This document shows positions 6,626-13,055 of a stretch of 13,055 nt of DNA, in pieces. The notes under the pieces were generated by a model that was not told the origin of the DNA, searched no databases, and saw nothing but the letters and a program-made list of their open reading frames with translations. How positions within the stretch are numbered: the first letter of the stretch is position 1; the number at the start of each line of letters is the position of its first letter. The translations under genes were made by a program, and so were the position numbers. This DNA comes from Ferruginibacter sp. (GTDB lineage: Bacteria; Bacteroidota; Bacteroidia; Chitinophagales; Chitinophagaceae), in the NCBI GenBank assembly GCA_025352435.1, contig JANXTN010000116.1, positions 1 to 13,055 of the forward strand, read 5' to 3'.

Positions 6626-6654
6626 CAAAGTAATTATAATTTTAGAATAACAAA
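6626..6654 (-). promoter_or_regulatory. Possible promoter of fbp
   Basis: Read on the minus strand, TTTG (6654-6651) is followed after 17 bases by TTACTTTG (6633-6626), a seven-of-eight match to TAnnTTTG. Transcription would begin near 6620, giving a leader of about 65 nt that contains the 11-bp direct repeats. Assignment is by pattern only. Confidence 0.35.
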
Positions 6655-6696
6655 ACTTCCGGATAGAATGCTTCATACTCTACCATTATAATAGAT

Positions 6697-6727
6697 TTTA
6701 CGGTTTGCTGCATTGCAATTAATTTCG
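6697..6727 (+). promoter_or_regulatory. Possible promoter of the aspartate kinase gene
   Basis: TAATTTCG at 6720-6727 matches the TAnnTTTG box in seven of eight positions, with TTTA (6697-6700) 19 bases upstream as a -33 candidate. The transcript would begin near 6733, about 50 nt before the ATG at 6783. The C in the seventh position is the same deviation seen in the candidate upstream of the tonB-like gene. Confidence 0.35.
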
Positions 6728-6782
6728 CACATCAATAAATGAATCACTAATAGTTACATACCTCAAAACAGAATTTTTACAC

Positions 6783-8048
6783 ATGTTTGTTTTTAAATTT
6801 GGCGGAGCATCGATAAACAACATTGAGCGGATAAAGAATACTGCTGACATCATAAAAGAGCGTGCGGATCGAAAGTTATTAGTAGTTGTATCAGCAATGG
6901 GCAAAACTACCAATGCATTAGAAAAAATTGCAGAGGCTTATTATGAAAATAGAAAAGAAGATGCATTGTCTCTTTTTGAGCAGGTAAAAAACAATCATCT
7001 GGGTGTCGTGAAAATGTTATTGGTACACAATTGGAAGCCGGCTGAAGATCAATTAAAAGACTTTTTTACAGAAATAGAATGGATGCTGCATGATAAACCT
7101 GTACGCAGTTACGATTATTATTATGATCAGATTGTTTGTTGCGGAGAGTTGTTCAGCACCTGCATTGTAGCTCATTATCTTGCAGAGCAAAAAGTAAAAA
7201 TTAAATGGCTCGATGTAAGGGACATTTTTAGAACCGATAATAATTTTAGAGATGCCGGGGTTGATTTTACTTTTACAGAAGATAAAATAAATGAGAATGT
7301 AAAGTCATTGTTTAATGAGTTTGATGTAGTAATGACCCAAGGTTTTATCGGTGCAACAGACGAAAACGAAAGTACCACTTTGGGCCGTGAAGGGAGTGAT
7401 TACTCCGCAGCAATTTTTACCAATATTTTACATGCAGAAAACTTAACCATTTGGAAAGATGTGCCTGCGGTTATGAATGCGGATCCAAATAAATTCAGCG
7501 AAGCCGTGAATATGCCTTTGCTTAATTACACAGAGGTGATAGAAATGGCTTATTACGGGGCTCAGGTAATTCACCCAAAAACCATAAAGCCGCTACAAAA
7601 TAAAAACATACCGTTACTTGTAAAAAGTTTTCTTGATACAGAATTGCCTGGGACTATTATTAATGCTGATAAAACGGTAAATCTTCCCCCGATTATTGTT
7701 TTAAAAAGCCAACAGGTGCTGATACATTTTCGTTCAAAAGATTTTTCGTTTATGGAGGGAAAGGCTTTAGGGCAATTACATAAAATTTTTAATGCTGTAA
7801 AATTGCAGCCAAACCTTACTCAAAATACTGCCATTTCATTTGTGTGTTGTTTTGATGGACATGCAGAAAAAACAGGACAAATAGCTGCGGACGCATCTTT
7901 ATTGTTTGATGTAGATGTAGAGAGAGATTTGTCTTTACTAACCATCAGACATTACGATGATGCCACGATAAGCAAACTAACTGAGGGAAGAAATGTTATT
8001 TTGGAACAAAGAACGCCTGAAACAATGCAGGCAGTAATAAGAAACTAA
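6783..8048 (+). CDS. Aspartate kinase (monofunctional)
   Basis: The 421-residue protein phosphorylates aspartate to 4-phospho-aspartate, the first step toward lysine, threonine, methionine and diaminopimelate. The amino-acid-kinase domain shows KFGGAS (5-10), VVSAMGKTTN (35-44), CGE (120-122), the aspartate/ATP-binding TTLGREGSDYSAA (198-210), WKDVPAVMNADP (224-235) and GAQVIHPKT (259-267). Residues from about 305 to 421 form the C-terminal regulatory part, which I take to be tandem ACT-type domains (VLKSQQVLIHFRSKD, then the SFVCCFD strand), where end-product inhibition normally acts. Which amino acid inhibits it cannot be read from the sequence. No homoserine dehydrogenase fusion is present: the protein stops at normal length for the lysC class. 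It is divergent from fbp and ends in a strong terminator. Confidence 0.95.
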   Translation: MFVFKFGGASINNIERIKNTADIIKERADRKLLVVVSAMGKTTNALEKIAEAYYENRKEDALSLFEQVKNNHLGVVKMLLVHNWKPAEDQLKDFFTEIEWMLHDKPVRSYDYYYDQIVCCGELFSTCIVAHYLAEQKVKIKWLDVRDIFRTDNNFRDAGVDFTFTEDKINENVKSLFNEFDVVMTQGFIGATDENESTTLGREGSDYSAAIFTNILHAENLTIWKDVPAVMNADPNKFSEAVNMPLLNYTEVIEMAYYGAQVIHPKTIKPLQNKNIPLLVKSFLDTELPGTIINADKTVNLPPIIVLKSQQVLIHFRSKDFSFMEGKALGQLHKIFNAVKLQPNLTQNTAISFVCCFDGHAEKTGQIAADASLLFDVDVERDLSLLTIRHYDDATISKLTEGRNVILEQRTPETMQAVIRN

Positions 8049-8050
8049 AA

Positions 8051-8088
8051 AAAAGAAAAGCCGCAAATAATTCTGCGGCTTTTCTTTT
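8051..8088. terminator. Bidirectional Rho-independent terminator
   Basis: A perfect 15-bp stem, AAAAGAAAAGCCGCA (8051-8065) with TGCGGCTTTTCTTTT (8074-8088), closes an 8-nt loop directly after the aspartate kinase stop codon. The A/T-rich outer stem supplies a T-run for both strands, so it can end the aspartate kinase transcript and the convergent minus-strand transcript whose last gene stops at 8104. Confidence 0.92.
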
Positions 8089-8103
8089 AATTTTCATCCT
8101 GTT

Positions 8104-8886
8104 TTAATTTACAACATACTCACCTTTTCTATTTACCATAATAATCGGCAGTTCTTTTTTCAATTCAAAATAGTCAAACACTTCTTTTATGTTGTTATTA
8201 AAATGTTGTAAGTAGCTGTTGTCCTTCATTGATTTCTCCAAAAACTCCATCGACTTCTTTACGCTGTATTTTACAGGAAAAACATGTACCGGAATAAATT
8301 CCTGTCCCTGGTTTCTTACATTACTCGCCAAAAAATACAACTCTTCAATTGGTGCATCTGTTATAGGAATACAACCTGTAGATACGCAATCTCCGTGAAT
8401 GTAAATAGCACTTCCAGGTCTTTTTTCATCACTTAAAATTCGGTCAGAAGCATTAGGGTAATTTAAACCCAATGATAGATGGTAATTGCTGTTTGGATTA
8501 AACTCATTGATGTAATAAAAACCTTCCGGAACCTGATAATCTCCTTCAACTCTCTTGGGACCCATGGAACCACTTTGTTGACAAACCTTGTAAGTTTTAA
8601 ATAATTTGTACGGCTCCTTAGCTGAAGATTTTACCCAAATTTCCAGTTGTCTGTCGTATTTAAAAGAACGCAGATACATTGCCTGAGGAGGCCATGTTAG
8701 GTGCTGCTTTTCAAATTGTTTTTTTAAGGAATCTTCTAAACGATTAACAGCATCTGTGGATTTTAAAAAGTATTTCGGTCCTGCAGCATTTTGAGCAGCA
8801 ACAGAAACTACGAGAGAAAGAAAAATTAAAAAGCAGCAGCCAGTTTTAAACAACTTATTCTTCATATGTTGTATGGTATTCTTCAA
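8104..8886 (-). CDS. Secreted L,D-transpeptidase-fold protein, YafK/DpaA-like
   Basis: The 260-residue protein has an N-terminal Sec signal (hydrophobic core about 16-31, ending SVAAQ). The YkuD-type catalytic motif is IHGDCVSTGCIP (163-174), with His164 and the nucleophile Cys172 in place. The spacing and the tail after the motif resemble E. coli YafK (DpaA), which cleaves the peptidoglycan-Braun lipoprotein link, more than the classical cross-linking enzymes. No LysM or peptidoglycan-binding domain is seen. The substrate here is unknown, since Bacteroidota generally lack Braun lipoprotein. An in-frame Met8 (ATG at 8865-8863) gives a more classical signal peptide and may be the true start. 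It lies 66 nt after hpd and may be co-transcribed with it; the shared hairpin at 8051-8088 ends the transcript. Confidence 0.85.
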   Translation of the reverse strand: MKNTIQHMKNKLFKTGCCFLIFLSLVVSVAAQNAAGPKYFLKSTDAVNRLEDSLKKQFEKQHLTWPPQAMYLRSFKYDRQLEIWVKSSAKEPYKLFKTYKVCQQSGSMGPKRVEGDYQVPEGFYYINEFNPNSNYHLSLGLNYPNASDRILSDEKRPGSAIYIHGDCVSTGCIPITDAPIEELYFLASNVRNQGQEFIPVHVFPVKYSVKKSMEFLEKSMKDNSYLQHFNNNIKEVFDYFELKKELPIIMVNRKGEYVVN

Positions 8887-8952
8887 CGTTAGCGCTAAAA
8901 TATAGAATATTATTAAGTAAGTGTGTTAAAAATTCCCCCGCTTAATGAGCCA

Positions 8953-10086
8953 TTATAAATTTCCTCTTGCATCCTGTTCTCTTTCCAAAGCTTCAAACAA
9001 GGCTTTAAAATTTCCTTTTCCAAAACTCTTTGCACCTTTCCGTTGTATTATTTCAAAGAATAATGTCGGACGGTCTTGCAAGGGCTTGCTAAAAATTTGC
9101 AATAAATAACCTTCTTCATCTTTGTCAATTAGAATTCCCAAATCACTTAATGGTGCAAGGTCTTCGTCGATTTTTCCAACTCTGTCCAACACATCATCAT
9201 AATAGCTTGATGGTATTTTTAAAAATTCAACTCCCCTACTTTTTAAATCTGTAACAGTAGCTACAATATCTGCCGTTGCAATAGCCACATGCTGCACTCC
9301 TTCTCCATTGTAAAAATCAAGATATTCCTCTACCTGGCTTTTTTTCTTTCCTTCTGCCGGTTCATTTATGGGGAATTTTACAAAGCCATTTCCGTTACTC
9401 ATCACTTTGCTCATCAAAGCAGAATATTCTGTGGAAATATCACTGTCATCAAAACTCAAAATATTTTTAAAACCCATTACTTTTTCATAAAACTTTACCC
9501 AAAGGTTCATTTGGTTCCAGCCAACATTCCCAACACAATGGTCTACATACAACAACCCTGTTGATGCAGGATTGTAAACGCTTTCTATTTTTCTAAAGCC
9601 GGGCATAAAAATCCCTTTATAATTTTTTCTTTCGATAAATAAATGAATTGTTTCTCCATAAGTATGGATGCCACTCATTACTACCTCACCATTCTCATCC
9701 GTCAATCTTTTGGGCTCCAAATAACTTTTACCACCACGTTTTGTAGTTTGTTGCCATGCATCGGTCGCATTTTCTACCATTAATGCCAACACTTTTACAC
9801 CATCACCATGTTTGCTTACATGTTGTGCAATTTCCTGGTCTGCTCGCAAAGCTGTTGTAAGAACAAAAGTCAATTTATTTTGACGAATTACGTAGCTCAC
9901 CCTGTCCATCAAACCCGTTTCAGGACCTGCATAAGCAAGGCTTTGAAACCCAAAGGCAGTTTTGTAAAAATGTGCGGATTGTTTCGCATTACCCACATAA
10001 AACTCCACATAATCTGTACCCATCAATGGTAAAAAATCTGCATCGGCAGTCGTAGTTGGTTGATTAGTTGTAATTGTATTTTCCAT
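8953..10086 (-). CDS. hpd: 4-hydroxyphenylpyruvate dioxygenase
   Basis: The 377-residue protein converts 4-hydroxyphenylpyruvate to homogentisate, the second step of tyrosine breakdown, using O2 and non-haem Fe(II). It has the two-domain vicinal-oxygen-chelate layout: N-terminal domain about 20-155 (GTDYVEFYVGNAKQSAHFY) and catalytic C-terminal domain about 175-355. The iron ligands are visible as His183 in DHCVGNV, His266 in GVQHVAIAT and Glu345 in FFEIIQRKG. The C-terminal helix (GNFKALFEALERE) that gates the active site is complete. No other tyrosine-degradation gene (homogentisate dioxygenase, fumarylacetoacetase) is adjacent. Upstream lies an unusually long leader region with a candidate promoter about 215 nt before the start. 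Confidence 0.97.
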   Translation of the reverse strand: MENTITTNQPTTTADADFLPLMGTDYVEFYVGNAKQSAHFYKTAFGFQSLAYAGPETGLMDRVSYVIRQNKLTFVLTTALRADQEIAQHVSKHGDGVKVLALMVENATDAWQQTTKRGGKSYLEPKRLTDENGEVVMSGIHTYGETIHLFIERKNYKGIFMPGFRKIESVYNPASTGLLYVDHCVGNVGWNQMNLWVKFYEKVMGFKNILSFDDSDISTEYSALMSKVMSNGNGFVKFPINEPAEGKKKSQVEEYLDFYNGEGVQHVAIATADIVATVTDLKSRGVEFLKIPSSYYDDVLDRVGKIDEDLAPLSDLGILIDKDEEGYLLQIFSKPLQDRPTLFFEIIQRKGAKSFGKGNFKALFEALEREQDARGNL

Positions 10087-10102
10087 AAAAAATATTTTGT
10101 GA

Positions 10103-10298
10103 AGCGCTTACGTTTTCAAGACCGCACTCGTCGTCCATGCAAATTGTACTTCGATGAAAATAAGTTGTAAAAACAACATCAGCAAGATGCTACTGAAAAA
10201 AATTTATTCTACGCCATCCATGGCAAGCACTTCCATCAGCAGGTTGTAATTGGAACGCTTGTCAGAAAAAATTTTATGAGCGTAGTCGGGAGTCATTT
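10103..10298 (-). other. Long leader of hpd with small open frames and hairpins
   Basis: The 333-nt gap from 10087 to 10419 holds, besides the terminator and promoter listed separately, a segment richer in G+C than its flanks (26 of 55 bases at 10101-10155). On the minus strand a 30-codon frame runs from ATG 10296 to TAA 10204 (MTPDYAHKIF to AMDGVE). A second stretch in the same frame directly follows, ending at TAA 10110-10108 with FIEVQFAWTTSAVLKT; its first ATG gives about 23 codons. A third frame (ATG 10138, MDDECGLENVS) overlaps the hpd start. The plus strand is also open in places, so coding is unproven. Hairpins: GTTGT (10164-10168) with ACAAC (10173-10177), and an alternative CATC/GATG pair at 10177-10189 that shares bases with it. 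I recognise no known riboswitch. Confidence 0.35.
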
Positions 10299-10301
10299 CA
10301 A

Positions 10302-10329
10302 CAAATTTAATAATTTATCCCCTAACAAA
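10302..10329 (-). promoter_or_regulatory. Candidate promoter of hpd
   Basis: On the minus strand TAAATTTG (10309-10302) is a perfect match to the TAnnTTTG -7 box of Bacteroidota, and TTTG (10329-10326) lies 16 bases upstream, slightly closer than the usual 17-21. The predicted start near 10296 coincides with the first small ATG of the leader and implies an untranslated region of about 210 nt before hpd. Confidence 0.4.
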
Positions 10330-10371
10330 TTTGTAAACTTTCTGCAAGAGAATTTTTAATTTCTTAACCAG

Positions 10372-10399
10372 AAAAAAAGAGACCCTTTCAGGTCTCTTT
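10372..10399 (-). terminator. Rho-independent terminator of the metalloprotease gene
   Basis: AAAGAGACC (10376-10384) pairs perfectly with GGTCTCTTT (10391-10399) around a 6-nt loop, 21 nt past the metalloprotease stop. On the minus strand the stem runs into a T-tract reading through 10378-10372. It separates the metalloprotease transcript from hpd. Confidence 0.88.
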
Positions 10400-10419
10400 A
10401 AAAATATTAATTATAAAAT

Positions 10420-12960
10420 TTATTTTTTAGGATCGAGTGCTTTATCAATTCTTCTGCTCATTTCTTTTAAATGATTTTTGGTCATTTGATCAGACGATGT
10501 AGCTGCAGCAGCACTTACTTCTGCTTTTAAAGAAGTTAGGTGCGCACGTACAGATGACTGAACATCCACATAGTCATTATCAACAAGAGGTGCAAAACCT
10601 CCACGACCCTGTGGTATTCCTTGTGGAAGTACGGCCGGCGGCGGCGGATTTAAAATTAAATTCATTCTGTCAACATAAGATTGCTGAAGTTGTCTACGGT
10701 AAATATCAATCGGCTTACGGGTAGTCAATTCACTCCACACACCTTTTTTTACGTCGGATAGCAATTCAGGTATAGTGTATGTTTCTCCACCAGGGAAAGT
10801 TGCCGCCTGCACTAAATGGTTTAAGGTGGAAGCTCTAAACATGCTGCCCAAAATTCCTTCCTGTAAATCTCCGATTACTTTCAACCCGTTCATTCCTGTT
10901 TTACCATAAATGTCATTATTAATAAGCCACTCAGGCGTTTTAAAAAGGTTTTCATTTAAATAATTTACGGCTTCTTTTTGCTTGGCTTTTGAAACGGTTT
11001 CATAGACCATTCCCGGCTCTTCCGTTACCTTCGGTGTTTTCATTATACCTCCAATTGTCCTTACTACATGGTTGTTGTATCTGTTAAACTGTGTAGCCAC
11101 TTCGCCATACATCATTTCAAGATTTGCATAATCTTCGTTTGGTTCTTTAGTCCAATCATTAAGATTTGGTATTATTCTTTTCAAATTTTTAATGCCATAC
11201 AAACTACCTTTTACAGCATCGTCTCCTACCTGTTCAGTTTGGTTGCGCGGGTCATCTCTATTAGACTCTCCGTCTCCAAACCATAGGCGTTTATTTTTCA
11301 TCTTTTCCATCACCCATTTGTTCATGGCAGTTTTTTCTGCATCTGCATTTTTGTACTCAGGGAATCTGCGGTAGCCCCAATTAATAGCCCATTCATCATA
11401 ATCGCCAATTCTCGGAAAAATACCTTTGGTGCTCACATTATCTTCAGGTTGTGCTACATAATTAAAACGTGCATAATCCATAATAGATGGTGTGTGGCCA
11501 TTTGCTTCTACCCATGCTTTGTCTCTTAATTTTTCTACTGGTACAGTGGAAGAAGAACCAAAATTATGTCTCAATCCTAGTGTATGTCCAACCTCATGAG
11601 ACGATACAAAACGAATTAGCTGTCCCATTAATTCATCATCAAAAACCATTTTTCTTGCACGGCTATCTAATGGAGCTGCCTGCACAAAATACCAGTTGCG
11701 AATAAGTTGCATTACGTTGTGATACCAGTTAATATGGCTTTCCATAATTTCTCCACTGCGTGGATCCGCAACGCTCGGGCCACTTGCATTTGGTATTGTT
11801 GACGGTTTATATACTATTGCAGAAAAACGTGCATCCTCTAAGCTCCATTCCGGATTTTCTTCTTTAGTAGGAGCTCTTTTTGCCATGATGGCATTTTTAA
11901 ATCCTGCTTTTTCAAACGCTGTTTGCCAGTCATTCACTCCTTGTATTAAATAAGGCACCCATTTAGCAGGAGTAGCAGGATCTATATAAAAAATGATTGG
12001 TTTTTTTGGTTCTACCAATTCTCCTCTTTTATATTTATCCATATCTTCTTCTTTCGGTTCCAGGCGCCAGCGTTTTACGATAGATACTTTTTTTACACCC
12101 TGAGGGTTTAAATCAAAATCAGTATAACCTACATTAAAATAGCCCACACGTGGATCGTAATATCTTGCCTGCATTGGGTTTTGAGGCAACAATACCATCG
12201 AGCTGTTTAACTCTAATGTTACATTACCATCATTAGGACCAACTGGTGAACTGGCGTAGGTTTTTACGGTTACAACTTCTACATTTATTGGAAATGTTTT
12301 TACATTTACAACATAAGATTTGTCTTTTTGCAAAGAAGAAAGATTGGCTCTCTTTTTTGTTCCGTTGTCTAAAAACAATACATCATTATCACCGTTTACA
12401 AGGTCAGTCACATCAATTACTATCGCTGATGAGTCTTTAGAAAATGCTTTAATATCAAATGCAAATTCTATAGGTTGAATATTTGAATTGTTTACAGCAG
12501 TAAACATTGGTGAGGTGGAATCCTTCGTATATTCTGCATAAGAAATGGTACGAAGAAAAATGTTGTCGTTCGGTCCTCTTTCGAACCAAATAACATTTTC
12601 ACCGATATCATCTCCTGCATAAGAAAGTCCCGAATTACGACCGGCCGAAGGAGCTTTTGAAATTCTGTTCACTACTAGAATTTCCCTTTTTAATAAATTC
12701 TTAGGAATCTCAAAGAAATATTTATCGTCCAGAAAGTGAACTTTAAACATTCCAGTTGTTGTTTTTGCCTTTGCAGTTATTATTTCTGAATAAGGTCTTG
12801 GACCTTTAGATGGTGGTTTTACTCTTGCATTTTTAGAAGTATCACTTGCAGTAGTTGTAGTATCGACAGGTAGCCTTCCTGTTGGTCGCTGGGCTAAAAT
12901 ACTTCCTGCAAAAAAAAACAAGACAACCATCAATAGTTGACTTTTTAAAATTAGTTTCAT
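10420..12960 (-). CDS. Secreted zinc-dependent metalloprotease (DUF5117/DUF5118/DUF4953-type)
   Basis: The 846-residue protein begins with a Sec signal peptide (MKLILKSQLLMVVLFFFAGSILAQ, cleavage near 23/24) followed by a Pro/Thr-rich low-complexity linker (about 25-55). Residues about 56-105 form the small N-terminal domain, and about 110-300 a beta-rich domain (ENVIWFERGPNDNIFLRT; later RYYDPRVGYF). The catalytic domain holds the extended zinc motif HEVGHTLGLRHN (455-466; His455, His459 and His465 as ligands, Glu456 as base) and a Met-turn candidate PSIMDY (491-496), so it is metzincin-like. Residues about 520-846 are the C-terminal region of these proteins. It probably acts in the periplasm or outside the cell on proteins; its substrate is unknown. 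No C-terminal type IX sorting signal is evident. It is monocistronic as far as visible, with a terminator 21 nt downstream. Confidence 0.92.
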   Translation of the reverse strand: MKLILKSQLLMVVLFFFAGSILAQRPTGRLPVDTTTTASDTSKNARVKPPSKGPRPYSEIITAKAKTTTGMFKVHFLDDKYFFEIPKNLLKREILVVNRISKAPSAGRNSGLSYAGDDIGENVIWFERGPNDNIFLRTISYAEYTKDSTSPMFTAVNNSNIQPIEFAFDIKAFSKDSSAIVIDVTDLVNGDNDVLFLDNGTKKRANLSSLQKDKSYVVNVKTFPINVEVVTVKTYASSPVGPNDGNVTLELNSSMVLLPQNPMQARYYDPRVGYFNVGYTDFDLNPQGVKKVSIVKRWRLEPKEEDMDKYKRGELVEPKKPIIFYIDPATPAKWVPYLIQGVNDWQTAFEKAGFKNAIMAKRAPTKEENPEWSLEDARFSAIVYKPSTIPNASGPSVADPRSGEIMESHINWYHNVMQLIRNWYFVQAAPLDSRARKMVFDDELMGQLIRFVSSHEVGHTLGLRHNFGSSSTVPVEKLRDKAWVEANGHTPSIMDYARFNYVAQPEDNVSTKGIFPRIGDYDEWAINWGYRRFPEYKNADAEKTAMNKWVMEKMKNKRLWFGDGESNRDDPRNQTEQVGDDAVKGSLYGIKNLKRIIPNLNDWTKEPNEDYANLEMMYGEVATQFNRYNNHVVRTIGGIMKTPKVTEEPGMVYETVSKAKQKEAVNYLNENLFKTPEWLINNDIYGKTGMNGLKVIGDLQEGILGSMFRASTLNHLVQAATFPGGETYTIPELLSDVKKGVWSELTTRKPIDIYRRQLQQSYVDRMNLILNPPPPAVLPQGIPQGRGGFAPLVDNDYVDVQSSVRAHLTSLKAEVSAAAATSSDQMTKNHLKEMSRRIDKALDPKK

Positions 12961-13055
12961 TTAAAGATTTATTTGTGAAAAAATATTTAAGATTAGACTA
13001 CAATGATAATGAAAAACATTCCCTCGCTTCAGAGTTTTTTTTAAACAATTTTATA

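Noticed and set aside
10099..10170. Plus-strand small frame starting at GTG 10099 (KRLRFQDRTRRPCKLYFDENKL)
   Set aside because: It looks protein-like but is short, uses a GTG start, opposes the hpd leader and competes with open frames on the other strand; without conservation data it cannot be called.
1..13055. CRISPR arrays, tRNA or rRNA genes, insertion sequences, prophage or defence genes
   Set aside because: I saw no regularly spaced repeats, no tRNA-like clover-leaf with a T-loop, and no transposase, integrase, nuclease or toxin-antitoxin motifs on either strand.

Overview
The window reads as chromosomal housekeeping DNA from a member of the Bacteroidota, most likely Chitinophagaceae-like. 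The basis is AT-rich intergenic DNA, weak or absent Shine-Dalgarno sequences, promoter-like boxes of the TTTG / TAnnTTTG type, and characteristic protein families (short TonB-like protein, DUF5117/DUF4953-type secreted zinc metalloprotease, YfiT-type DinB protein, FKBP with a Sec signal). The family level is inference; no rRNA or marker gene is present.

Layout. Positions 2-229 (+) are the 3' end of panB (pantothenate synthesis). A GC-rich, hairpin-forming intergenic island (about 234-350) follows. Then come a TonB-like energy transducer (503-1327, +) and folC (1378-2676, +). folC overlaps tail-to-tail by 6 nt with a Nudix hydrolase (2671-3210, -). Further minus-strand genes are a YfiT/DinB-type metalloenzyme (3400-3927), a secreted FKBP prolyl isomerase (3930-4676), an ABC-2-type ATPase (4854-5480, with a frameshifted tail to 4720) and class I fructose-1,6-bisphosphatase (5520-6554). 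These last four lie close together (2, 43 and 39 nt gaps, the 43 counted from the displaced ABC stop) and may be one transcript headed by fbp. Aspartate kinase (6783-8048, +) is divergent from fbp and is closed by a strong 15-bp terminator hairpin shared with a convergent YafK/DpaA-like L,D-transpeptidase-fold protein (8104-8886, -). Upstream of that lie hpd (8953-10086, -), a 333-nt intergenic region, and an 846-residue secreted zinc metalloprotease (10420-12960, -) with its own terminator.

How the genes work together. They are mostly independent core functions: vitamin synthesis (PanB, FolC), TonB-dependent outer-membrane energy supply, gluconeogenesis (FBPase), entry to aspartate-family amino acids (aspartate kinase), tyrosine catabolism (HPPD), and envelope or secreted functions (FKBP, L,D-transpeptidase-like protein, metalloprotease). 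I see no phage, integrase, CRISPR array, toxin-antitoxin pair or defence island, and I do not find a coherent new multi-gene system.

The points worth a second look are the 234-350 island (possible dispersed repeat), the single-base frameshift in the ABC ATPase, which also lacks an adjacent permease, and the unusual long leader of hpd with several small open frames. Smaller items are an 11-bp direct repeat at two-helical-turn spacing upstream of fbp and a substituted arginine in a FolC motif.
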